A program made the position numbers and the translations under genes. Shown piece by piece: positions 44,811 to 55,913 of a DNA stretch of 64,000 nucleotides; position 1 is the stretch's first letter; the number at the start of each line of letters is the position of its first letter. The notes under the pieces are model-generated. The model saw nothing but the letters and a program-made list of their open reading frames with translations, was not told the DNA's origin and made no database searches. Location: NCBI GenBank assembly GCA_907163345.1, contig CAJQUN010000428.1, forward strand, positions 62,001 to 126,000, read 5' to 3'. This stretch comes from Haberlea rhodopensis (taxonomy: Eukaryota; Streptophyta; Magnoliopsida; Lamiales; Gesneriaceae).

Positions 44811-45092
44811 GTTTATTTGTGGTAAGATGCCACGGGGTAAGATGCCCCACATGGTCAGAGGCCATGCGATGTTTATTTGTGGTAAGATGCCACGGGGTAA
44901 GATGCCCCACATGGTAAGAGGCCATGCGATGTTTATTTGTGGTAAGATGTCACGGGATAAGATGCTCCACATGGTAAGAGGCCATGCGATGTTTTTTTGT
45001 GGTAAGATGCCACGGGGTAAGATGCCCCACATGGTAAGAGGTCATGCGATGTTTATAATGTGGTAAGATGCCACAGGGTAAGATGCCCATAT
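44811..45092 (+). repeat. 60-bp tandem array of three mini-hairpins in the solo LTR
   Basis: Four full units plus a partial one at exactly 60 bp. Each has GTGG-TAAGATG-CCAC (44819-44833), GGGG-TAAGATG-CCCC (44834-44848) and CATGG-loop-CCATG (44850-44866, loop TCAGAGG in the first unit, TAAGAGG later). The first two share a loop while their stems differ by a compensating pair change. Confidence 0.92.
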
Positions 45093-45184
45093 GCATGATT
45101 ATGAATCAGGAACAACAAGAAGAAGGTAACGAATAACCAGCATGTTCACTTAACTAAGATGTCGTACATTTACTGTTATATTTT

Positions 45185-45440
45185 GTTATGATGTTATAAG
45201 ATGATGATGCTATAAGATGATGATGCTACAAGATGATGATGCTATAAGATGATGATGCTACAAGATGATGATGCTATAAAATGATGATGCTTATATGATG
45301 ATGATGTTATAAGATAATGATAATTACAAGATGATGATGCTTATATGATGATGATGTTATAAGATAATGATAATTACAAGATGATGATGCTTATATGATG
45401 ATGATGTTATAAGATGATAATATTTATAAGATGATGATTT
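45185..45440 (+). repeat. GATGATGCTATAA-type tandem repeat in the solo LTR
   Basis: Short units of AAGATGATGATGCTATAAGA and TTATATGATGATGATG types, irregular, followed by unique LTR sequence. Confidence 0.85.
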
Positions 45441-45907
45441 TAATCATTCATGTCAAGAATTTATGATTTTATGCATGACTATGAAACAGGGACAACCAAA
45501 GAGGGTTAATGCGATTAACCAGGAAGTATACGTTACCAATTATTTTCATGCATTTATTTATATGCCATTGCCTTATGATGTTAAGTAATGATGTACATGC
45601 TCATGATGGGTTGTTCCTGTAGGTACGCTTTTGGACTAAAAGACTAAGGGGTCGGGTTGAGCAGTGAGCTACGAGGAACACAGGAACGTGTAGGATTCAG
45701 CTTCTGTTTAGTATCTACTGTAGGAGTAGTATAAATCTAACATGTTAACATTCATTATGGGAATGTAACTAATAAGCTTTGAAGTTTTATTTGACCTGTA
45801 ATTCTGTTAGCTCATGTAACAACTAGAACCCTAAGATGTTATTAATGCATGATTAGTCCTTCTTATGTCTCTAAAACACTGTTAAGGTGGGAAGACCCCA
45901 CATATTA

Positions 45908-46331
45908 TGATATGTAATACTTGCCACTGTTACACAAAGCGAAGGGACATGGAATTTATGCCCCTGTCGTGTCGAAGCGATGATAAATGCCACTGTCACG
46001 TCGAAGCGATAGTTTGGGAACAAAGTGCTACAGATGTGAGTCACCTCTTGAGTCCGAAAGGAACAAAGTGCTACATACATGTGAGACACCTCTTGAGTAC
46101 ACATTTATGCCGTTGTATACGTAGCGATGGATTATGCCATTGTATACGTAGCGATGGATTATGCCGATGTATACGTAGCGAAGGATTATGCCGTTGTATA
46201 CGTAGCGAAGGATTGTGCCGCTGTATACGTAGCGATGGATTATACCGCTGTATACGTAGCGATGGATTAAGCCGTATATACGTAGCGATGGTTTATACCG
46301 TTGTATACGTAGCGATGGATTATACCGTTGT
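45908..46331 (+). repeat. Interior of element G, second part, with GTATACGTAGCG array
   Basis: The 44-bp array resumes, then GCGA...GCC units, two copies of the CACCTCTTGAGT block, then about nine units of a 27-28 bp repeat with GTATACGTAGCGATGGATTA and CCG(C/T)T (46105-46336). Element C is inserted in the last unit. Confidence 0.8.
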
Positions 46332-46336
46332 ATACC

Positions 46337-48353
46337 TATAAGGCCCCTAGTTCCTTAAGTGCGGATTAAGGCGTAAATAGAGCTAACATACATCTAATAG
46401 AGTATAATGTTCGTGTTGATGCCTTGAGCTGTTAAGATTACAGTGCCAAAATAAAATTTCCAAAAGGGATTAATTACATTCCCATCAAATTGAATGTTAA
46501 TCATATAGCTTTACACTACTCCTAGAGTAGAGACTATAGAAAAGAATTAAGCTTGCTATACCAAGAGCACTCCTCACAAGCTCACCGCATCAACCCGCCT
46601 TAGCCCTTCCGCGCAAAAGTACCTACAGGAAACAATCCCAAAACCATGAGCATGTAACAAACCATATTCACAGTAATATGATTGTAATTTAGAAATGCAT
46701 AAACCGTAAATACGAATCACTTCATGTATTTAATACATTTAATGCTCCCTTTTGTTGTTCCTGTACCACAATCAATCCAATAGATTATAACACAAATATG
46801 TATGTCATGACATGCAACCATTCCATGTATACCGTGTTCAATTTCCAAGTCTTGTTATATCAGTGGCATAATACCCCTTACGTTAAACATGACAGCGGAA
46901 ATACCCATCGCTTAGACAATACCAGCGGCACTAATATCCCTCGCTATAATATGACATCGGTCGTGTTCTACGCTTCATATTAGCGGCAAATATTCTCTCA
47001 TCGCTACGGTATGACAGCGGCAAGTATTCACATCGCTACGCCACTGGCGGCAAGTATTCTCCATCACTGGAATATAATCTCAACTCACAATCACATGCAC
47101 CAATGCATCCAATATACACATGCAACCATAATGCATAACCAAACCATGTATGCAACCATGATGCATAACCAAGACCATGTATGCAACCATAATGCATAAT
47201 CAAATCCATGTATGCAACCATAATGCATAACCAATTCAATGCGTAAAAATACATTTTACCGTCCGATGCCCGTACGTCTCACTACGTACATTTGTACCAA
47301 AATGTGGTGTGTTGTGGACTTTATCTTCTAGGTTGTGTGGCCACCTGGGAGGGTTCTACACAATCACACAAGCCAATATTAGAAGCCAAATAATAGTCCA
47401 ATACCAAAAATCCAACATCAAAATCAATTCCCCAAAATTTGACTGCTGGCGATAGATCGCTATGTCGAGGATCGATCTCTTCGACATAACGATCGATCGC
47501 CAGACCTCACTGCCTCGAGGTGATCGATCGCGCCATTTACGGCGATCAATCGCTCGCACCAGATTTTGCCACTGACTCTCGGTGATCGATCGCGCCATTT
47601 ACAGCGATCGATCGCCTCAGTCTGCACACGCGATTTCCACCATTTTTCACCTCAAATCTTTTCCAACCCAATCCAACTCAAACACCATTACATCAACAAT
47701 ACAAAAACGCTAAAAACCTTCAATATACACCTTAATACAACCAAAAATCCAACACCCAACCAAAAACAACACCAACCCAAAACAACCCATTTTCAAATCC
47801 CAAATCCAAACCCAATTCAACACAAATCAAAAGAATAACACAAGGAAGGCATCATACCCCTTTAGAGCTTCAATTTCCTTCCAAGAATCCAACCAAAAAC
47901 AAGTCTTTCAAAGCTTCCTCTTCCTCCTTGGCACCAAAAACGGGTTGGGGTTTTTTGGGGGTAGGGTTGGGAGTGTTTGGTAGTAAATGGGAGTTAAAGA
48001 GGGGAAAGGGTATAAGTGGGTTAAAGATTAAAAATGGTACCCCAATAATTAGCATGATGTATAAAATATCCCAACATTATATTTTAAAAGCATTTTACAA
48101 AAATGCACCATAACCTTAATTATTACATGCTTTACCAAAAATTATCAACCATCACAATTAAACCATGATAAGACCCAATTTCCCAACATACATAACATGC
48201 ACCCTGAAATGCATTATCGGGCCACGCCCACCATGCGACTAAGCATTCCATCATGGTAAATAATTCCAACACATAATTCAACTAATCACCATAAATAATC
48301 ACAGAAACATAATTAATGCCCAATTTGCATACAATTATTTCGGAGATATCACA
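46337..48353 (-). repeat. 3' LTR of element C
   Basis: It carries the CTACTCCTAGAGTAG hairpin (46516-46530), the GTTCCTGTA/TACAGGAAAC pair, GCGA...CCGC units (46865-47070), the ATGCATAACCA / ATGTATGCAACCA repeats (47110-47240), the GTACGT motif (47272-47290) and ATCGATCG palindromes (47450-47620). The stem AAAATAT/ATATTTT lies near 48062-48092. Confidence 0.88.
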
Positions 48354-48366
48354 ATACTCCCCTACT
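48354..48366 (-). other. Polypurine tract of element C
   Basis: Minus strand AGTAGGGGAGTAT directly before TGTGATATCTCC. Confidence 0.8.
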
Positions 48367-48422
48367 TATAAGATTTCGTCCTCGAAATCGCATGCACTTA
48401 CCCAAAACGAACTGAACATAAA

Positions 48423-48863
48423 TCACATACCAGAAAATAGTTTCGGGTAGTGCTGCACCATATGCCGCTCCGTCTCCCACGTGGCCTCCTCGACACCCCT
48501 GCGATCCCACTGAACCTTGACCATCGGTATCACTTTGTTCCGAAGTCTGCGATCAGCTCTATCCAGGATCCTAACTGGCAGTTCCTCGTAGGATACATCA
48601 AAATTTAACTGTACCTCAGAAGGCTGCAGTACATGCGATGGATCTGGCTCATATTTCCGCAGCATAGATACATGGAACACATCATGTATACCAGACAAAG
48701 AAGGTGGCAAGGCTAGTCGGTAAGTTAAGGTGCCAATGCGCTGTAAGATCTTGTACGGCCCAACATATCTCGGAGACAGCTTCCCGCACATTCCAAATCG
48801 CACAACACCTCTGAAAGGTTAGATCTTCAAAAAGACCTTATCTCCCAATTGGAATTCTAACGG
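48423..48863 (-). pseudogene. Integrase C-terminus and chromodomain of element C
   Basis: KLSPRYVGPYKILQRIGTLT, LSGIHDVFHVSMLRKYEPDP, then RILDRADRRLRNKVIPMVKV, WDRRGVEEATWETERHMVQH and YPKLFSGM. The chromodomain is complete to its stop. A TAG-containing frame change near 48810-48825 separates it from the DDE core. Confidence 0.85.
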
Positions 48864-49423
48864 TCACCGCCGTTTATTAGCATAAGCTGTATGTCTGTCC
48901 TGGGCTGCTTTCATTTTCTGTCTTATCACCTTTACTTTCTCTTCCATTTCCCGAACTAATTCTGGTCCTCCGACCGATTTACGGTCCAAGTCGTCCCAAG
49001 ATAAAGGTGATCTACATCGTCTGCCATAAAGGGCCTCAAAAGGAGCCATCTGAATGCTTGCCTGGTAGCTATTGTTATATGAGAACTCTACCAAGGCCAC
49101 TGAATCCTGCCATGAAGTATCAAACTCCAAAACACATGCCCTCAACATGTCCTTGAGCGTTTGGATAGTACGCTCGGTCTGGCCATCCGTTTGAGGATTA
49201 TATGCAGTGCTCAACCTTACCTCAGTTCCCAAGGCTGATTGAAGACCCTCCCAAAAATGAGATGTGAATCGTGGATCTCGATCCGACACTATAGAAATAG
49301 GGATCCCGTGCAATCTTACCCATTCGAACATATAACTGAGCCATTCTCAAATAGGTGAAGGCCATACTATAGGGAATGAAGTGAGCCACTTTGGTCAGTC
49401 TGTCTACAATCACCCAAATGACA
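48864..49423 (-). pseudogene. Integrase DDE core of element C
   Basis: IPISIVSDRDPRFTSHFWEG (second Asp), YNPQTDGQTERTIQTLKDML (Glu; the usual His of YHPQ is Asn), VALVEFSYNNSYQASIQMAP and GGPELVREMEEKVKVI. Frame changes near 49325 and 49420 separate it from the upstream part, which carries the first Asp. Confidence 0.85.
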
Positions 49424-50375
49424 TCAAAACCCAGTCCTTGGCAAGTGGGTCACAAAGTCCATGGATATGTGTTCCCACTTCCATTTCGGTATCTCTAAGC
49501 TCTTCAACTCACCACCGGGTCTCTGCCTCTCTGCCTTAACCTGCTGGCAGATCAAGCACCTCTTAACGAAAGCGATGACATCACGCTTCATTCTTTTCCA
49601 CCAAAACTGATCACATAGATCCTTATACATTTTCTTCCCGCCTGGGTGGATACTAAGCCTGCTACTATGAGCTCGCTCTAAGATCCCCCTACGCAACTCC
49701 GGCGTACCCGAGACTACCCAACGGTTACCGAACCTCAAAGAGCCATCCTCAACCATTCTTAATTTTGATGGTTGTTCCTGAAGTGCCAATGATGACCATC
49801 TCTGAACCTCATCATCCCTTTTCTGGGCTCTCTTGATATTCTCATAAATGTCTGGCTCTGCCAATAAAGTCGATACCCGCACCGGCGATGCATCCACATC
49901 AAAATCATAGCCCAGATGGCAGTAAGAAGTCATCATAGCCAACAAATACATGGCGTCCTCAGCAGTACTCTTCACCTTCCGACTCAAGGCATATGCTGTC
50001 AAATTTGCTTTTCCAGGATGACACTCTATCTCACAGTCATAGTCCTTGAGTAAATCCATACATCTCCTCTGTCGCATATTCAACTCCGCCTTAGTGAACA
50101 AGAATTTAAGGCTCTTATGATCTGTATAAATGGTAAACGACGTACCATACAAGTAATGCCTCCATATCTTCAGGGCAAAGATAATAGTCGTCAACTCCAA
50201 GTCATGGACTGGATATCTAGCCTCATGCGGCTTCAACTGCCTCGATGCATAAGCTACCACATGCTTATCTTGCATCAGCACACAATCCAAGCCCTATAGT
50301 GATGCATCAGTGTACAGAACAAACCTCTTGTTCTCCGTGGGAATCACCAACACAGGCGCCATTGTCAACCGATGC
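49424..50375 (-). pseudogene. RNase H and integrase N-terminus of element C
   Basis: One 288-codon frame from 50290. RNase H: VHDLELTTI and YTDHKSLKFLF are intact, but ADALSRK reads AYALSRK, so the last catalytic Asp is Tyr. A TAG lies just upstream at about 50295 (ASL*GL). Integrase zinc part: RAHSSRLSIHPGG (two His) and KRCLICQQ (two Cys) are intact, then EHISMDFVTHLPR with the first catalytic Asp. Confidence 0.85.
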
Positions 50376-51316
50376 TCAACTCTTGGAAGCTTTGCTCACA
50401 AGCCTCAGACCAATAAAACGGTATTCCTTTTGAGTTAACTGGGTCAATGGCTTAGCAATCTTAGAAAATCCATCGACAAAGCGTCGATAATAACCTGCCA
50501 AACCAAGAAAACTCTGTATTTCAGGCACAAAAGTGGGTGCAGCCCACTCCATCACAGCCTCAATCTTCCTGGGATCCATCGATACCCCACTGCTAGATAT
50601 AACATGCCCCAGAAATAACACACTGCTCAACCAAAACTCGCACTTGCTGAGCTTAGCAAACAACTAGTTATCTCCGAGGATCTGGAGCACCGTCCGTAAG
50701 TGCCTCATGTGCTCCTCCTCGCTCCTAGAGTAGATAAGTATGTCGACAATAAACACTATGACGAACTGGTCAAGATATGGTTGGAACACTCTGTTCATCA
50801 AGCTCATAAAGACAGTCGGGGCGTTCGTCACGCCGAAGGGATAACTAGGAACTCGTAGTGCCCATACCGAGTCCGAAATGTTGTCTTCTGCACATCCTCC
50901 TCCCTGGCCCGTATCTGATGGTAACCTGACCTCAAGTCAATCTTGTTGTACAACTTAGTACCCTGCAACTGATCAAATAAATCATCAATCCTTGGGAGAG
51001 GATACTTGTCATTCACCGTGGCCTTATTCAGTTGCCGGTAATCGATGCACAAACGCATCGAACCATCCTTCTTCTTCACACAAAGAAGCGGTGCGCCCCA
51101 AGGCGATACGCTAGGGCGTATATATCCTTTGTCCAGGAGTTACTGCAACTGCTCCTTCAAGTCCCTTAACTCCGCCGGTGCCATCCTGTAAGGGGCACTA
51201 GAAATAGCGGACGTCCCCAGTAATAACTCAATCCCAAACTCGACTTCTCTAGCCGGTGGGAATTCTGGAATTTCCTCCGGAAACACATCCGCAAATTCTG
51301 CTACCACGGGTACATC
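50376..51316 (-). pseudogene. Reverse transcriptase of element C
   Basis: KKKDGSMRLCIDYRQLNKA, LYNKIDLRSGYHQIR (first catalytic Asp) and LVIP, then a shift, then the catalytic block reads FIVDILIYS instead of FIDDILIYS because one GAC became GTC (near 50735-50745). FLGHVISSSGVSMDPRKIEA and FLGLAGYYRRFVDGFSKIAK follow in the frame at 50663. RT activity would be lost with this Asp. Confidence 0.85.
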
Positions 51317-51925
51317 CTACACCCTCAACTCTTTATTCTTTCCCATCGTGTCCACGGCATAGATAAGATAGCCCGTGTGTCCACGTTCCAATAAGTGGGA
51401 TATCTTGATTGTCGATATCAACGGAATCTTCGCACGAGAACCGTTCCCATAAAAAGTCCACTGAATCCCCATATCAGATCTGAATTGAACTGTCCTCTGC
51501 CGACAATCCACTACTGCCTGATATCTGTTCAGTATGTCGATGCCCACAATGCAATCGAAATCTGACATACCCAATACAATCAAATATGCCTTCAATTCAT
51601 TTTCTTCAAAATAAATGAGGCAGTCCGCAAGAAACTGATCAGCAACAACATTTCTTCCGGTGGGTGTCGACACCAATAGAGACGTGGGTAACGGGGACGT
51701 GCACATATGATGTCTCTCCACAAAGTCCGCAGACACAAAAGCGTGCGAAGCACCTGTGTCTATCAAAATAAAGGTGGAATATGTAAATAAAAGGCACGTA
51801 CCAGCTATCACCTCCTCTGGAGCTGCATCGGCCTGCTCCCTAGTCAGTGCATAAACCTGTCCCTGTGGTGGCCCCATAGCCTGACTTCCTATCTGTCGAG
51901 GCACCATCGGCTGCCTCTGCTGCAC
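51317..51925 (-). pseudogene. Protease and linker of element C
   Basis: A clean frame of 202 codons: GPPQGQVYALTREQADAAPE, ILIDTGASHAFVSADFVERH (the catalytic Asp is present), GMSDFDCIVGIDILNRYQAV, then SHLLERGHTGYLIYAVDTMG. It ends at a stop at 51317, where E reads on into EDVPVVAEFADVFPEEIPGF. Confidence 0.85.
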
Positions 51926-51991
51926 TGTCCCGCTAGAAAACCTCCCTCTGCCTCCTCTGAGATCTACCTGACCATCACCATTTTGACAGAA

Positions 51992-52957
51992 CTAAGATAT
52001 GTGGCCCATCTTGCCACATTTATAACAAGCCGTACAGTCTCGCATGTGATGTGGTCCTCCACAAAAGTGACACTTCACTACTCCGCTTCTGCTTACTTGA
52101 GACTGCCCTCTATTGCTAGGTGCACTACCCCTCCGGTTATCCATTCGCCTTCCACCAAACTGAGAAGAAGAAGAAGAAGAAGAAGAAGAAGCCCCACAAG
52201 GTTTAAATGATTCTCCTCGTGGCCTCAGATTATTAGACACCGACCTCGGTGGTGGAACTTGCGGGGGTGCAACGTCCTTGTAAGCACTGACTCCTATCTC
52301 TGCCAGTTCCGCTCTAGTGAGAGCATCATCAAAAGAAGTGGGGTTGTGGTAGATAACCCGATCAAATAGTTCTGGTCTTAGTCGTTTCAAGAAATGCCTC
52401 ATCTTGGCATGCTCGTTCGTAGCGATGTGAGGAACATACCTCAATAGAGATGAGTAATGCATGGCATAGTCCGAGACTGTCATGCTCCCTTGCTTCAGGT
52501 TCGTGAATTCATCCTCCTTCGTTTGCCTAGCCGCAGCAAAGAAGTACCGATTTAGAAACCGGGTTCTGAATAAAGTCCAGTCTATCAACATGCCCTGAGC
52601 CCTCAGCTCCATCATTGTCGTCTTCCATCACATGGAAGACTTCTTAGACAATTGGAATTCTGCTAGTCTTAACCAAGCCGTCCTAGCACAAGGCGCAGAC
52701 ACAAATATCTGCTCCAGCCTTTTTAGCCACTCCCCAGCTTCTTCCCCTGTTTCTGTCCCCTCAAATCTGGGCGGATGGAAAGTCAGAAATTGAGTCAGAC
52801 TAAGCTCCCCAGGCAATAACAACTGAGCTACCGGTTCCACGCCCACAACCGGTGGAGGTAAAGGATTTGTCTGAGCAATGCTTGCATTCATGCTCCCTAC
52901 ATCACCTACCTCCTCATTGAGGTTCCCCAAGTTTATGGCCGCCATGCTGTAACACAA
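51992..52957 (-). pseudogene. gag of element C
   Basis: It starts MCYSMAAINLGNLNEEVGDV and runs through FEGTETGEEAGEWLKRLEQI. A TGG-to-TGA change at about 52630 ends the first frame. It resumes with MMELRAQGMLIDWTLFRTRF, KEDEFTNLKQGSMTVSDYAM and LRPELFDRVI. A run of about ten Ser comes from an AGA/GAA trinucleotide repeat at 52165-52190. The knuckles are CHFCGGPHHMRDC and CYKCGKMGHIS, cut by a stop before the last Cys. Confidence 0.88.
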
Positions 52958-53142
52958 GGGTTAACAACAATTCCAAAATAATATATATGCTACATCGTTA
53001 GATAACATGAATGATAATAAGCATGTTAGTATAATAATTATATACACCAATATGTACTACATGCATAAACATGCCCAAATGTAAACACCTAGCCAACCAT
53101 GCTAAGGCTACCCTTCACTCATTCCCGGGTTCTCTAACCACT

Positions 53143-53154
53143 GCTCTGATACCA
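53143..53154 (-). other. Primer-binding site of element C
   Basis: Minus strand TGGTATCAGAGC, exact initiator-Met type. Confidence 0.85.
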
Positions 53155-53158
53155 CTAA

Positions 53159-55151
53159 TGTAAGGACCCTAGTTCCTTAAGTGCGGATTAAGGCGTAAAT
53201 AGAGTTAACATACATCTAATAGAGTATAAAGTTCGTGTTGATTCCTCAATTACATTCCCATCAAATTGAATGTTAATCCTATAGCTTTATATTACTCCTA
53301 GAGTAGAGACTATACAAAAGAATTAAGCATGTTATACCAAGAGCACTCCTCACAAGCTCACCGCATCAACCCGCCTTAGCCCTTCCGCGCAAAAGTACCT
53401 ACAGGAAACAACCCCAAAACCATGAGCATGTAACAAACCATATTCACAGTAATATGATTGTAATTTAGAAATGCATAAATCGTAAATACGAATCACTTCA
53501 TGTATTTAATACATTTAATGCTCCCTTTTGTTGTTCCTGTACCACAATCAATCCAATAGATTATAACACAAATATGTATGTCATGACATGCATCCATTCC
53601 ATATATACCGTGTTCAATTTCCAAGTCTTGTTATATTAGTGGCATAATACCCCTCGCGTTAACATGACAGCAGAAATACCCCTCGCTTAGACAATACCAG
53701 CGGCACTAATATCCCTCGCTATAATATGACAGCGGTCGTGTTCTTCGCTTCATATTAGCGGCAAATATTATCTCATCGCTACGGTATGACAGTGGCAAGT
53801 ATTCACATCGCTACGCACTGGCGGCAAGTATTCTCCATCACTGGAATAAAATCTCGACTCACAATCACATGCACCAATGCATCCAATATACACATGCAAC
53901 CATGATGCATAACCAAGACCATGTATGCAACCATGATGCATAACCAAGACCATGTATGCAACCATGTATGCAACCATGTATGCATAATAAAATCCATGTA
54001 TGCAACCATAATGCATAACAAATTCAATGCGTAAAAATACATTTTACCATCCGATGCCCGTATGTCTCACTGCGTACCTTCGTACCAAAATGTGATGTGT
54101 TGTGGATTTTATCTCCTAGGCTGTGTGGCCACCTGGGAGGGTTCTCCACTATCACACAAGCCAATATTAGAAGCCAAATAATAGTTCAATACCAAAAATC
54201 CAACAAAAAATCAATTCCCCAAAATTTGACTGCTGGCGATCGATCGCTATGTCGAGGCGATTGATCGCGAGCCTTACCGATCGATCGCTTCGACATAGCG
54301 ATCGATCGCCAGACCTCACTGCCTCGAGGTGATCGATCGCGTCATTTACGGCAATCACTCGCTCGCACCATATTTTGCCACTGACTCTCGGCGATCGATC
54401 GCGCCATATACAACGACTGATCGCCACAGTCTGCACACGCGATTTCCACCATTTTTCACCTCAAATCTTTTCCAACCCAATCCAACTCGAACACCATTAC
54501 ATCAACAATACAAAAACACTAAAAACCTTCAATATACACCTTAATACAACCAAAAATTCAACACCCAACCAAAAACAACACCAACCCAAAACAACCCATT
54601 TTCAAATCCCAAAATCCAAACCCAATTCAACACAAATCAAAAGAATAACACAAGGAAGGCATCATACCCCTTTAGAGCTTCAATTTCCTTCCAAGAATCC
54701 AACCAAAAACAAGTCTTTCAAAGCTTCCTCTTCCTCCTTGGCACCAAAAACGGGTTGGGGGTTTTTGGGGGTAGGGTTGGGAGTGTTTGGTAGTAAATGG
54801 GAGTTAAAGAGGGGAAAGGGTATAAGTGGGTTAAAGATTAAAAATGGTACCACAATAATTAGCATGATGTATAAAATATCCCAACATTATATTTTAAAAG
54901 CATTTTACAAAAATGCACCATAACCTTAATTAATACATGCTTTACCAAAAATTATCAACCATCACATAACACCCAATTTCCCAACATGCATAACATGCAC
55001 CCTGAAATGCATTATCGGGTCACGCCCACCATGTGACTAAGCATTCCATCATGGTAAATAATTCCAACACATAACTCAACTAATCACCATAAATAATCAC
55101 ATAAGCATAATTAATGCCCAATTTGCATATAATTATTTCGGGGATATCACA
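53159..55151 (-). repeat. 5' LTR of element C
   Basis: Partner of 46337-48353. It lacks about 60 bp near 53245 and has extra or rearranged ATGCAACCATG units (53870-54020). Palindrome cluster at 54235-54425, GTACGT-type motif near 54055-54078. Confidence 0.9.
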
Positions 55152-55156
55152 ATACC

Positions 55157-55913
55157 GCTGTATACGTAGCGAGGGATTATACCGCCATTGAGCGATGAGT
55201 GTGGATTGTATATCACCGTTGGGCGATGAATACAGGTATGCCTCTATGATTATAACGATGAGCATTGTAATATTTCTATTGTATTAGCATATTGTGGATG
55301 TCATGTATTGACATTGTACCATCACGAGTTGACAAGGAATTGTGAATGTCATGTGTTGACATGTACCGTCACGAGTTGACGAGGATATTGTGAATGTCAT
55401 GTGTTGACATGTACCGTCATGAGTTGACGATGATATGTGGATGTCATGTGTTGACATATACCGTCACGAGTTAACGAGGATATTATGGATGCCATGTGTT
55501 GACATGTACCGTGAGGTTACGAGGAATTGTGAATGTCATGTGTTGACATCTACCGTCACGAGTTGACGAGGATATTGTGAATGTCATGTGTTGACATGTA
55601 CCATCACGAGTTGACAATGATATGTGGATGTCATGTATTGACATATACCGTCACGAGTTGACGAGGATATTGTGGATGTCATGTGTTGACATGTACCGTC
55701 ACGAGTTGACGATGATATGTGGATGTCATGTGTTAACATATACCGTCACGAGTTGACGAAGAATTGTGAATGTCATGTGCTGACATGTAAGCGTCACAGG
55801 TTGACACGGAACCATTATGCCGAGCGGGTTTGCTCGATGAATAAATGGTTGTGTCGTACAGGTAAGTGTATTGCAGCACGTATGGTGGTAAACGTGTTAC
55901 GAGTAGTGGTAAG
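55157..55913 (+). other. Interior of element G, third part
   Basis: It continues from the GTATACGTAGCG array through CCGCCATTGAGCGATGAGTG, then the TGTCA/CGTCA hairpin array, then CCGAGCGGGTTTGCTCGATGAA, which matches F near 35833 and H near 12370. The 2 kb that should follow before the LTR (as in F 35900-37976) is missing. Confidence 0.7.
55283..55790 (+). repeat. TGTCA/TGACA and CGTCA/TGACG alternating hairpin array in G
   Basis: About ten units of 40-50 bp. Each unit has ATGTCA-TGTGT-TGACAT and CGTCA-CGAGT-TGACG. The two hairpins share GTCA/TGAC stems and differ by a paired T-A to C-G change. Some units have lost one arm. Confidence 0.88.

Larger units (their letters stand above)
44017..45902 (+). 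mobile_element. Solo LTR of a Tekay-type element
   Basis: A single LTR of 1,886 bp with TGTAATACCC...CCCCACA ends and the duplication tatta on both sides (44012-44016, 45903-45907). Tekay-type LTR landmarks are present: the TATA-region stem AAAATATC/GATATTTT (44183-44205), GTACGTAAGAGACGTACGGG (44543-44562), ACAGGGACAACC (45487-45498) with GGTTGTTCCTGTAGG (45610-45624), and TCTACTGTAGGAGTAGTAT. Solo LTRs arise by recombination between the two LTRs of one insertion. The strand is inferred from these landmarks. Confidence 0.9.
46337..55151 (-). mobile_element. Element C: Tekay-type chromovirus, decayed
   Basis: LTRs 46337-48353 (3') and 53159-55151 (5'), duplication atacc at 46332-46336 and 55152-55156. 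The far terminal base pair of the 3' LTR is mutated (TATAAGG against TGTAAGG). Primer site 53143-53154, polypurine tract 48354-48366. The gag-pol is nearly full length with a handful of stops, frameshifts and active-site changes. Confidence 0.92.

Noticed and set aside
44775..45066. Two 85-codon frames on opposite strands with repeated MPRGKMPHMVRGHAMF and GILPRGILPQ
   Set aside because: Both come from the 60-bp tandem array. The 60-bp period is a multiple of three, so frames stay open by chance.
54375..54923. A 182-codon frame in the LTR of C
   Set aside because: It lies antisense in the LTR leader, is built from CA-rich sequence, and the other LTR copy breaks it into two frames.
55283..55790. 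Regular direct repeats that could suggest a CRISPR array
   Set aside because: Units are contiguous with no unique spacers, and the context is a plant retrotransposon.
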